Assembly: GCA_913031645.1 (NCBI GenBank)
Contig: CAJWFB010000006.1
Location: 1-45,998, forward strand
DNA from: an uncultured Cellvibrionales bacterium
GTDB taxonomy: Bacteria > Pseudomonadota > Gammaproteobacteria > Pseudomonadales > Porticoccaceae
DNA length: 45,998 nucleotides
Direction: 5' to 3'
The notes below the pieces were generated by a model, which saw only the letters and a list, made by a program, of their open reading frames with translations, searched no databases and had not been told where the DNA came from. Made by a program: the position numbers and the translations under genes. Positions within the stretch are counted from its first letter, which is position 1. Every line of letters begins with the position of its first letter. This document shows positions 20,433 to 28,475 of the stretch, piece after piece.

Positions 20433-23125
20433 GCGTTTACTCCTTTGAAATCAATTTGAGTGTTCACATTAGTGACACCAAATGTTGGTTTAAATACTAT
20501 GATCATTGCTGGTATTAGGAAAAGGTCACACAGCAAGGCAACAAAAATGGAAAGTGAACCAAAGAATCCAACCTTGGCCATTCCTAGATAATCTGAAAAG
20601 CTTAATACTGCAAAGCCGAGGCCAATAATCATCGTCGTGAATAGTACAGCTTGTCCTACCTCGCGAATGGCGCTCTCCAAGGCAATGCTAACACTCTTCG
20701 ATTTTGTTAATTCAATTCTGTAATGCGTCATAAAATGGATAGTGTCATCCACTGCTATTCCCAGTATTACAGGCGCAATCAGTAAGGTATCCGTATCCAC
20801 TGGAATATCAAATAGACCCATGAGACCGATGCCCAAGAATGCCGGAATAGCATTGGGTATCATACCCATCAAGCCACCCCGCAATGAGCCCAAGGTAATG
20901 ATCATGATAAAGCTAATGAGCAATAGTGCTAGGGCAAAGCCGTTAAACTGGGACTTGGCAATTTCATCTGAAACGACCATTAGGGTAGCCATGGTGCCTG
21001 TTAGAACAATTTCTAGATCAGGATAGGTGGTTTTGAAGTGAGCGAACTTAGTCGTAATTTCCTGCTCAACTTCACTGAACATTTTCTGATAGCCATAAGA
21101 GCCCATACTTTTAGAGTTGACCGAAATATGAGATCGACTGTAATCATCCGACACTAAATTGCGGCGATCCTCGGGATTAGCGCTGTTAAACAAATAAAGT
21201 AGTTGGGCAACCGATTGATTCGAATTGGGTATAGCGTAAAAGTCAGGATCCTCATCATTCATAATTTGATTAGTATCTTTGACGATATTAGCCAGGGAGT
21301 AAGTGCGGCCAATCGTATCTGGATACCGCTCCTCTAGGCTGATTTGAAGATCATCAACTGCCATGAGTAATTGGGCGTCAAGAATTCCATCAATAGTACC
21401 GGTATCTATCATGACCTCCATGTTTTGAGAGCCAGACATATTGTGATCGACGACATTGAGGGCAATCGCTAGCGGATGCTCTTCCTTAAATAAACCGGCG
21501 ACATTAGTATCAATGACAGTTTTGCTTGCGCCATAGCAACATACCAGTAATATACCGGCAAAGATGGCCATGATTCTGCGTGGGCTGCGCTCTACTATCA
21601 TTGGTACCCGAGCTAGTATGCTAGCTTGGGAATTTACAATCCAATAGGTGAGTAGGATCACGGCGTTAATAAATGCACCAATTAGTAGACCTAGAGAAAC
21701 AAAGACTAGAGTTACGCTAAATAGGGCCAAAATTACTTTTAGTTTATTACTCAAACGGACCCAGCGTATGCCTAACTTGTCTGCGGTACTGCCCTTTTCA
21801 GTTTCGGCAGTTGGGTGCCAAAAATCTAAGAGGATAGGCAGCAGTACGATGGTAAAAAAGAAAGCTAATATTACACCAAACGCACACATAACTGCGAACA
21901 CCCGAATTGGTTCGAGGTTTGAACTGGCCAGCACCATAATGCCAGCTGCAGTGGTTAGTGTAGTTAGCAGAATCGACAAGCCTACCTTCTCGTATGACTT
22001 GGTTAGCGCAGCGTGATGTTCTAAGCCCCCTCTTCTAAAGCTAAAATAGGCACTCATGACGTGCACGCAATCAGCAATCCCCACAGAAAAAATCAGTAAT
22101 ACGGTTAAGCCGATCATACTTGATAGCTCAACACCGAATAAAACGGTGATTCCCCAACACCAAGAAACGCTGAGCGCTATGGCCACCAAGGGCCAAAGTA
22201 GAGCGCTAGCGGAGCGAAATAATATCCATAGTAACAACGCAAATATCAGTACCATTAGATAGCCGAGAAGCTTCAGTTGCTCTAGGATCCCTTGCAACTG
22301 ACTCATCAACGGAGGTTCGCCGACTGCATAGTATTCCAACTCATCAGCATATTGGTTGTATACGGATTCCAGTGCTTCATTGAAGGCCAAATAATCTAAA
22401 GGGTTAACATCTTTAAACTCGATCTTCTGGACAACTGCCTGCTCATCAAATGAGATATCGAAATCGCTAAAGCTCTCATCTAGCTCCACGGTGTCTGAAT
22501 CCAATGCAGATGTATAGCTGTCTACGACCTCAGTACCAAAATCGGTCTGCAGTAAGAGCGCGCCATAGCGCCCATCGGCCGCGTAAAACGACGACACATA
22601 ATCTGGCTCGCTGAGGGCGCGAGCTTTTATCTCGCTCAGCTTTTCTGGGCTTGCCGGGAGTTTGACGGGTACGATCCGCTCAGATATTAACGCATCCCCG
22701 ACACTGTTTTGGACACGTAGGTTAGTTAACGATTGTACCCGTCTTATATGAATCAGTTCTCTGAGGTCCGCATCAGGGTAGTCTGAGTTATCCAGACCAC
22801 TCCAGTTCTCTAGATCATTGGTAAGGTTTTGTACTGCCGTCAACGAAGCTAACGAAAAGACATCGCCATCCAAAGGTCGGTAAATAAGGTAGACAGAACG
22901 ATCACTCCCGAACTGACGCCGGAATTCTTCCAGAGATAGCTGCGCTGGACTCTCCTCGTTCATGAATGCTTCAGAGGATAGGTTAAACGTAGTGCGTGTC
23001 GCCATGGCGTAAAACATGACTAGGGATACTAAGGCTAGGACGAGAAGTACTGATCGCTTAAAGCGCAACACTGCGCTAGGCGCACCGGCAAATATATCAG
23101 TCAAACCAAGAAGCAATTTTTCCAT
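20429..23125 (-). CDS. RND-superfamily (MMPL/HpnN-like) transporter
   Basis: An 898-residue inner-membrane pump. One helix at about 25-42 leads to a first periplasmic domain (45-280), a helix bundle (285-435), a second periplasmic domain (535-718) and a second bundle (725-878). The proton-relay positions are visible as GIADCVHVM (Asp 352) and GIAVDDTIHFMTHY (Asp 793/794), typical of the MMPL/Patched branch. Two extra hydrophobic stretches lie at about 463-497 before the usual helix seven. Family members export lipids, hopanoids or hydrophobic small molecules; the cargo here is unknown. It heads the trio with the LolA-like and barrel genes; its stop overlaps the next start by 4 bases. A palindromic operator sits at its predicted transcript start. 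Confidence 0.85.
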   Translation of the reverse strand: MEKLLLGLTDIFAGAPSAVLRFKRSVLLVLALVSLVMFYAMATRTTFNLSSEAFMNEESPAQLSLEEFRRQFGSDRSVYLIYRPLDGDVFSLASLTAVQNLTNDLENWSGLDNSDYPDADLRELIHIRRVQSLTNLRVQNSVGDALISERIVPVKLPASPEKLSEIKARALSEPDYVSSFYAADGRYGALLLQTDFGTEVVDSYTSALDSDTVELDESFSDFDISFDEQAVVQKIEFKDVNPLDYLAFNEALESVYNQYADELEYYAVGEPPLMSQLQGILEQLKLLGYLMVLIFALLLWILFRSASALLWPLVAIALSVSWCWGITVLFGVELSSMIGLTVLLIFSVGIADCVHVMSAYFSFRRGGLEHHAALTKSYEKVGLSILLTTLTTAAGIMVLASSNLEPIRVFAVMCAFGVILAFFFTIVLLPILLDFWHPTAETEKGSTADKLGIRWVRLSNKLKVILALFSVTLVFVSLGLLIGAFINAVILLTYWIVNSQASILARVPMIVERSPRRIMAIFAGILLVCCYGASKTVIDTNVAGLFKEEHPLAIALNVVDHNMSGSQNMEVMIDTGTIDGILDAQLLMAVDDLQISLEERYPDTIGRTYSLANIVKDTNQIMNDEDPDFYAIPNSNQSVAQLLYLFNSANPEDRRNLVSDDYSRSHISVNSKSMGSYGYQKMFSEVEQEITTKFAHFKTTYPDLEIVLTGTMATLMVVSDEIAKSQFNGFALALLLISFIMIITLGSLRGGLMGMIPNAIPAFLGIGLMGLFDIPVDTDTLLIAPVILGIAVDDTIHFMTHYRIELTKSKSVSIALESAIREVGQAVLFTTMIIGLGFAVLSFSDYLGMAKVGFFGSLSIFVALLCDLFLIPAMIIVFKPTFGVTNVNTQIDFKGVNA

Positions 23126-23152
23126 TACTTTATCTCTTTTGGTGCAGCGATG

Positions 23153-23183
23153 TAAGTAACATCTTACTTAACTCCGGAGTATA
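23153..23183 (-). promoter_or_regulatory. Promoter and palindromic operator of the RND trio
   Basis: On the minus strand TTTGCA, a 16-base spacer and TATACT (-10 at 23178-23183) make a reasonable promoter. Directly downstream, TAAGTAA (23153-23159) and TTACTTA (23164-23170) form a perfect 7-bp inverted repeat with a 4-base centre, covering about +1 to +18. This is where a TetR-like repressor would act. No regulator gene is adjacent, so control would be in trans. Confidence 0.5.
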
Positions 23184-23352
23184 GACGAGAGTCAATGAAT
23201 GCAAAAGGAAGTGACCAATTGAGCGCTAAAAGACTGTAATTCTCTAACAAACCACAAGGGCTTGTCGTGTTTCAAACGTGAGTGTCAATTTCGACATTAA
23301 TTTGTCCTTCATTAACCAAGACGTTCAATAAAGAATGCCGTAATATACTGGT

Positions 23353-23547
23353 ATGAAGATTAGCCAGCGATTACTCAAATATTTCAATCGGAAAAGTTCT
23401 GATTCCACTGACAAGAACCATACGCGCTATAGAAATGATATCTGCAACCACTGGGATTTGGACTATATGTCGATTGAAGAGATCGATCAGCGCCTGAACG
23501 AGGGCGATGTCATAACGACGTTACCTCGCACGAAGAAAGACAATTAA
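23353..23547 (+). CDS. Small hypothetical protein (64 residues)
   Basis: An ATG frame of 64 codons in the gap between the RND promoter and the four-helix membrane protein. The peptide is hydrophilic and charged, with a basic N-terminus (KISQRLLKYFNRK) and an acidic helix-like middle (MSIEEIDQRLNEGD), no signal peptide and no cysteine pattern beyond one Cys. The composition looks protein-like, but there is no clear ribosome-binding site and I do not recognise the family. If it is not real, 23126-23572 is a 447-bp non-coding gap containing only the RND promoter. Confidence 0.4.
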   Translation: MKISQRLLKYFNRKSSDSTDKNHTRYRNDICNHWDLDYMSIEEIDQRLNEGDVITTLPRTKKDN

Positions 23548-23572
23548 GCTGTCCGAGTTGACTAATATCCCT

Positions 23573-23935
23573 CTAAAATGGGCCAATTGGGTAGTAATCA
23601 GAGAAGTATATAATCTGCATAAGTAGCGCGCCGACAATGCCAACTAATAGTAAGGCCCAGACTGTTGACTGGTAGTGGATGGTCTTTAAACTTCGTGTGA
23701 AAACCCACGCTAACAAACCGATTGCTGCGAAATACCCAATACTGACAAATAGCCAAAACAGGTAAAACCAAAATACGATTAGCACTGCCGAGAAAATCGT
23801 ACAAATCAGTGAGAATAAAAGTACCTGTTTTTCCGCTAGTTTAGCTAGGGCGTTAGATTGATGAAGTCGTGAAATAGCTGCACCGGCCAAGACCAAGAAA
23901 CCCAGTAGCAAATAAGATAGTATTGTTAGCTCCAC
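23573..23935 (-). CDS. Small four-helix membrane protein
   Basis: A 120-residue protein that is almost entirely membrane: hydrophobic segments at about 3-20, 40-62, 64-83 and 91-111, separated by short loops, with basic residues after helix one (LHQSNALAKLAEK) and after helix three (TRSLKTIHYQ). I do not recognise a family. The start is GTG, overlapping the end of the upstream ssDNA-binding protein gene by 10 bases, so the two are translationally linked. It is convergent with the small frame at 23353. Confidence 0.6.
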   Translation of the reverse strand: MELTILSYLLLGFLVLAGAAISRLHQSNALAKLAEKQVLLFSLICTIFSAVLIVFWFYLFWLFVSIGYFAAIGLLAWVFTRSLKTIHYQSTVWALLLVGIVGALLMQIIYFSDYYPIGPF

Positions 23936-24501
23936 GGTGAAAAACGCTCTACTATTCTCTCTAGACGACCATATACGCTTGTATTCTCTGAGCTGATAGG
24001 TGTGTCATTTAGAAGCTGAACGCCACTGAGATAACAGTCCACAGTCTTTTCTCCATTGACCATACAGCCGCCCATTGCACCGAATACTCGCACCGAAGCC
24101 CCTATTGCTACCTCCACTGACCGCGGCATAAGGCTACCATCGGGCATCTGTAATAACGGTGGGTGAAAACTATTAAATGTGCACATCAAGTAATCCGCTA
24201 GCTGGTCCCAACTTGCACATTTATCTATACCATCGTGCAGCGGCATGTTTAAAACCTTGTCCCAAGACGTCGGCCACTCCAATTGCGCCGCAGCATGGCT
24301 AGCATCGACAAATTCTTTAATACAGGCACTATCCTGTTTATTAATTAAAATAGTGATCTTATAGCGATCGTCTGAGTCGGGACCGCCAATATCGGGCACA
24401 TGCAAATGATTAACATAGGCAACTACGGGTGGTGTGATTATATGAAAATAATCGATAGGCATACGTTTAACATAGTCCAAGAACGCAGCCCCTGCGACCA
24501 A
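23926..24501 (-). CDS. Phage-type ssDNA-binding protein (DUF2815 / T7 gp2.5-like fold)
   Basis: A protein of up to 191 residues whose layout matches DUF2815/Enc34-type ssDNA-binding proteins: an opening strand with TPPVVAYVNHLHVPD, the DDRYKITILINKQD strand (family: Y-S-x-x-x-L-I-P-K-x-D), a helix rich in alanine, WPTSW, PLHDGIDK (family: PLRDGDEK), then PPLLQMPDGS and VEVAIGASVRVFGAMGG leading to YLSGVQLLND (family: GLNGVQ). Such proteins are normally phage single-strand binders with an OB fold. The start is uncertain: TTG ending at 24501 or ATG ending at 24462 (MPIDYFH); neither has a strong ribosome-binding site. No other phage gene is near. The assignment is from remembered family pattern, not a search. 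Confidence 0.6.
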   Translation of the reverse strand: MVAGAAFLDYVKRMPIDYFHIITPPVVAYVNHLHVPDIGGPDSDDRYKITILINKQDSACIKEFVDASHAAAQLEWPTSWDKVLNMPLHDGIDKCASWDQLADYLMCTFNSFHPPLLQMPDGSLMPRSVEVAIGASVRVFGAMGGCMVNGEKTVDCYLSGVQLLNDTPISSENTSVYGRLERIVERFSPWS

Positions 24502-24625
24502 ACTGATCTTTGCGCGGTTAAACTTGGCAGATCGAGAGGTCGAGAGCTCATATTTAGACTATTGCCCACGCCCTAATTGCACATAAAAACTATACTGAAA
24601 ACCTCTAACCACTCTAATTGGCTAG

Positions 24626-25510
24626 CTATTGGCCTTGTGTCTGCTTATTCTCTAGCCGCTTGATAAATTCTGGCCGTTTAAAGGGTGCTAACTCTCTAAT
24701 AAGTCGTCCCACATAAAGCAATACATTGGTTTTTTTGTACCAGGCCAACTTAGTGAGTTGAATGGTCGCGGCGCGGTAACCAATATCGAAAAGCTCATTA
24801 TATCGCTCGGTGTTATCTCTCAGACTAAAGTCACTTAGATCCATTGAAATCAATAGGTCGGCCTCCTTTATCTGGTCGTGGGTATGTTGGCTAACCGCGA
24901 TTTCAAACGCGTTACGCATTACGTCCAGCACATGACTTATCTCGGAATAATGGCTCACGCTATTGAGATGGCTGGCAATCGTTACCCCAGCCCCCATAGC
25001 TTGTAGGGCTTCTATGGGTACGTTTTGAACGAGGCCGCCATCAACAAGAGTTCTGACCCCGATTTGCACCGGAATGTAAATGCCCGGTATGGCGGCTGAG
25101 GCACAGACAGCATCAGGCACTGAGCCCTGGGTAAGAATGATTTCTTCGCCGGTTTTAATGTCTGTGGCCACTATAGACAGGGGTATATTTGCCTCTTCAA
25201 TATTTACCTCACCCAGGTATTCAACTATAAGATCTCTAAGGGATTCGGTGCTAAAAAAGCCAGTTTTGCTAAGCTTGAATGAAGTGACCTTAGACATGGT
25301 AAGCCGCTTGGCTAGGCCGCCTATGGTGTCTACATCCACGTTAAAGGCATAAAGAGCAGCAACAATGGCTCCCACGCTAGTGCCAGCGATGTAACGTATA
25401 TCAACATTATTATCTTCTAGTGCTTTTAAAACCCCTACATGGGCGATCCCTTTTGCGGCTCCGCCACCCAGTGCAAGTCCAATTTTTGTATTAAAGAGTT
25501 TTTTTGCCAT
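24626..25510 (-). CDS. Patatin-like phospholipase (RssA-type)
   Basis: A 294-residue cytoplasmic patatin-fold acyl hydrolase. The oxyanion loop GGGAAKG (15-21), the nucleophile elbow GTSVG (Ser45) and the catalytic aspartate in DGG (Asp157) form the Ser-Asp dyad. It has no signal peptide or autotransporter domain, which puts it with the RssA/YchK group rather than with secreted ExoU or PlpD. It probably cleaves acyl esters of phospholipids or lysophospholipids. It is 20 bp downstream of the serine-hydrolase lipoprotein gene, so the two may form an operon. Confidence 0.88.
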   Translation of the reverse strand: MAKKLFNTKIGLALGGGAAKGIAHVGVLKALEDNNVDIRYIAGTSVGAIVAALYAFNVDVDTIGGLAKRLTMSKVTSFKLSKTGFFSTESLRDLIVEYLGEVNIEEANIPLSIVATDIKTGEEIILTQGSVPDAVCASAAIPGIYIPVQIGVRTLVDGGLVQNVPIEALQAMGAGVTIASHLNSVSHYSEISHVLDVMRNAFEIAVSQHTHDQIKEADLLISMDLSDFSLRDNTERYNELFDIGYRAATIQLTKLAWYKKTNVLLYVGRLIRELAPFKRPEFIKRLENKQTQGQ

Positions 25511-25530
25511 GGTGCTAAGTTTAGCCCTTA

Positions 25531-26847
25531 TTAGTTAGAAAATACCTTGTTTAATACCTGCCTAAGAATAGGCAGCAAGTCTGGCTGTGATTCCTGAGCG
25601 TCTATTGCGTAACCAGTAAATACGGCGACAATATCTTTGTCAGGATTCACTAACAGACCCTGCCCAGCCCAGCCGCCTTTGTAGAAATCATGATTGCTAT
25701 AAATAGCATCCCACTGGTACACCGAGTGTGAAAAATCATTGGGCAGAATGTTAGCCGCCCTTGCCTTTTGCCATAGGTTTGGATTTCCATCGTTACGAAT
25801 AAGTTCCACTACCCGATCAGAGATAATCTTACGGTTGGTTACCTTATGATAACTCGGGGTATACAGAAGGCCAAAGCGCGCCACATCCCGGAGTTGAGCT
25901 AGTAAACCTCCGTGGGTGTTAGGCACACCATAACGAGGCGCGAGCAATGCTGCATCACCTTCCGCACCAATGTTCTGCCAAACTTCCTTGCTTAATGCAT
26001 CTTGAAATGGCATCCCCATAAGCTCCTCGACCAACCAACTTAATATAAACGTGTTAACTCCTGAATATTGAAACTCCTCACCCTGAGGTTGCTTTACTCC
26101 AGGCTTAAGTGAGGCGATCATGCTATAGGGACTCTGGCCTGATTTCTCGTTCCAGTAGCCGTCACCGATGGTCGTTGAGTATTGGTAATAGCAGGATGCA
26201 TGATCAATATACTCCTCTGGGCAATTGAGACCGGTCGCCATATCAAGTAGATTTCGGACACTAATAGTCGCAAAGTCCGAACCCAAAAGCGCTGGTATAT
26301 ACAGACTAATAGGCTGACTGACATCAACTTGATCTCGGTCCTCTAGAATACCTACCAATGCCGATACCATGACCTTGGTGACTGACCAGAAAATGGGCTT
26401 CTCATAAGGCTGCTGTCTAGGGTAATGCTCAAAGACAATGTCGCCTTTATGCAACACAACAAGTCCCATCGTTTTAGATTCTTTGCTATCCAAAAATGCC
26501 TTGAACGCCATGCTACCGATAGGTGTACCGACTATCTCAGCGGAGATTGCCGCCAGCGGGCGTTCGACGAGCAGGCGCACCTGTCCTTGTCGATAGACAT
26601 TGACGGTAGGCATAAACCGATGGAGGTTTTTGAAGTTCCAGGCCTGGTCTTCGCCATAGATATTCCACCAGACATCGTCTGTTGGCAATTTGGCTATCTG
26701 TGCTCTGACTTCATCAACGGAGGACGCCGAGATAAACTCGGGCCCGCTGGATGGCACAGACCGTTCCTTTGCTGAACTGCAAGCACTCATGAGTATTCCA
26801 AACCCTGTCAGTAGGACACACGCGAGCAGTCGATAATTAGTATTCAT
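25531..26847 (-). CDS. Serine hydrolase lipoprotein, class C beta-lactamase family
   Basis: A 438-residue envelope protein. The N-terminus MNTNYRLLACVLLTGFG with a lipobox ending at Cys23 (LMSAC, then Ser-Ser) predicts a lipoprotein sorted to the outer membrane. The catalytic domain has SVTK at 155-158 (SxxK nucleophile and lysine), a YSGVN element in the place of the YxN motif, and GGWAGQG near the third active-site strand. This is the EstB/AmpC-like esterase or peptidase group (COG1680); true beta-lactamase activity is unlikely to be its main job. The start ATG at 26847 has a GAGGGA ribosome-binding site; the frame's eight extra upstream codons would hide the signal peptide. Confidence 0.85.
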   Translation of the reverse strand: MNTNYRLLACVLLTGFGILMSACSSAKERSVPSSGPEFISASSVDEVRAQIAKLPTDDVWWNIYGEDQAWNFKNLHRFMPTVNVYRQGQVRLLVERPLAAISAEIVGTPIGSMAFKAFLDSKESKTMGLVVLHKGDIVFEHYPRQQPYEKPIFWSVTKVMVSALVGILEDRDQVDVSQPISLYIPALLGSDFATISVRNLLDMATGLNCPEEYIDHASCYYQYSTTIGDGYWNEKSGQSPYSMIASLKPGVKQPQGEEFQYSGVNTFILSWLVEELMGMPFQDALSKEVWQNIGAEGDAALLAPRYGVPNTHGGLLAQLRDVARFGLLYTPSYHKVTNRKIISDRVVELIRNDGNPNLWQKARAANILPNDFSHSVYQWDAIYSNHDFYKGGWAGQGLLVNPDKDIVAVFTGYAIDAQESQPDLLPILRQVLNKVFSN

Positions 26848-27054
26848 GTTTCCCTCTACTTTTAATGGCAATCTAGGAGAGTGTCGCAGTTTAACGTGAC
26901 TTGGGCTAAGCCGACCATCTCTGAGATCATATTTCGCGCTTTTTTGGTGTGTTTATTATCTGCGACATCGCCTAATCAGTATATACTCCCATGCTCGACG
27001 GTTACTTCCATCCAGCGCCTGTTAACTGACCAGTGCTTCAGCACCGGGACCCTT

Positions 27055-28413
27055 ATGACTGAGACTGCCAAATTTGTTCAAGGCTCGCTAATGCGTCACA
27101 TTATTGTGATGGCCAGCACTAGCGCGTTTGGACTGATGTCCATATTTTTGGTCGATCTCCTGGACATGTGGTTTATCAGCTTGCTGGGAGATCCTGATTT
27201 GGTCGCTGCTATCGGATTTGCAAGTACTTTGACCTTTTTGGCGACCTCTATCTCGATAGGTACCTCCATTGCTGCTGGAGCGCTTGTTTCGCGGTCTTTG
27301 GGCGCGAAAAATCATGATAAAGCTCGGCAGTTTGCTATTAATGTGCTGATTATTGCTGCCATCGTAAGTATTGCGACAGTAGGAATTATCATAATGAGTC
27401 TGGATCAGCTGTTGTATTGGCTTGGTGCAAAGGGTCATGTGGCGGCGGTTGCTAAAGATTACTTACTTATTGTTTTGCCCGCGGCAATATTACTCGCCAT
27501 CGGATTGGGTGCCAGTGCTATATTACGCGCGGTTGGTGACGCCAAGGGTGCTATGTTGTCTACCTTATCTGGCGGCATCGTGAACGCTATTCTTGACCCT
27601 ATTTTAATCTTTAGTCTCGAACTTGGAGTTACCGGAGCAGCCATTGCTTCTGTGTTTGCCAGACTGGCGGTGTTTAGTTACGCTCTTTACCGTGTTCACT
27701 ACAAACACCGGCTGTTGACAGCGCCCAACCTGACTAGCTTTAGAGCCTGTACGCGGCCCATCTTAAATATTGCCCTACCGGCCGTTGTCACCAATATGGC
27801 AACACCACTGGCAAATGCCTATGTAACGGCTGCTATTGCCGTCTATGGCAGTAGCTATGTCGCCGGATATGCGGTTGTTGGTCGCCTAACTCCGGTCTGT
27901 TTTGGCTTCGTGTTCAGCCTTTCAGGTGCTATTGGCCCAATACTGGGGCAAAACTTTGGTGCGGGCCAATGGGGTCGTATCCAGCGTACGCTAAGCGACT
28001 CACTAATCGTGATGGCAGTATTCTGTATGGGGGTATCTTTGCTACTCTGGCTATCACAAAATTTTGTTATAAACTCATTTAGATTAAACCAGCAAGCCGC
28101 TGAAATTGTTGCTTTATTTTGTACATATCTAGCAATCACTTTTGTATTTAATGGGATGCTATTTACGTCAAATGCGACCTTTAATAATCTCAATTCACCG
28201 CGATTAGCAAGTGCCCTGAACGTGGGTAAAGCAACCATTGGTACCATACCCTTTGTGATGCTCGGCAGCTATTATTGGCAAGCGCAGGGCGTACTGATTG
28301 GTCAAGCGGTAGGTTCTATACTATTTGGTATTCTAGGTTATTGGATGGCGCTACTTAAGGTCAAAAAGATGCGTAAAGTCTACGAACAGCTACCCATTGA
28401 ATCGTCTGATTAG
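27055..28413 (+). CDS. MATE-family efflux transporter
   Basis: A 452-residue multidrug/toxin extruder with twelve hydrophobic helices in two halves. The N-terminal half begins MRHIIVMASTSAFGLMSIFLVDLLDMWFISLLGD, matching the NorM/DinF opening, and later has IGTSIAAGALVSRSLGAK and ILRAVGDAKGAM; the second half repeats this with VVGRLTPVCFGFVFSLSGAIGPILGQNFGAG. It exchanges cations (H+ or Na+) for organic substrates at the inner membrane. The frame is open 58 codons further upstream from a GTG, but that part is not family-like, so I take ATG 27055. It is divergent from the serine hydrolase and ends at a bidirectional terminator. Confidence 0.88.
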   Translation: MTETAKFVQGSLMRHIIVMASTSAFGLMSIFLVDLLDMWFISLLGDPDLVAAIGFASTLTFLATSISIGTSIAAGALVSRSLGAKNHDKARQFAINVLIIAAIVSIATVGIIIMSLDQLLYWLGAKGHVAAVAKDYLLIVLPAAILLAIGLGASAILRAVGDAKGAMLSTLSGGIVNAILDPILIFSLELGVTGAAIASVFARLAVFSYALYRVHYKHRLLTAPNLTSFRACTRPILNIALPAVVTNMATPLANAYVTAAIAVYGSSYVAGYAVVGRLTPVCFGFVFSLSGAIGPILGQNFGAGQWGRIQRTLSDSLIVMAVFCMGVSLLLWLSQNFVINSFRLNQQAAEIVALFCTYLAITFVFNGMLFTSNATFNNLNSPRLASALNVGKATIGTIPFVMLGSYYWQAQGVLIGQAVGSILFGILGYWMALLKVKKMRKVYEQLPIESSD

Positions 28414-28426
28414 AACGCAACAGACA

Positions 28427-28460
28427 CAAAAAAACCCGGCGCTGAGGCCGGGTCTTTGTT
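28427..28460. terminator. Bidirectional Rho-independent terminator between the MATE gene and icd
   Basis: ACCCGGC (28434-28440), a 6-base loop and GCCGGGT (28447-28453) form a perfect 7-bp GC-rich stem. A run of A precedes it and CTTTGTTTT follows, so it can terminate both the plus-strand MATE transcript and the minus-strand icd transcript. Confidence 0.9.
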
Positions 28461-28475
28461 TTCACTTGCTGCGAT

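Noticed and set aside
26881..27054. A GTG-started 58-residue extension of the MATE transporter
   Set aside because: The sequence is not MATE-like and covers the promoter region shared with the serine hydrolase; ATG 27055 gives the normal length.
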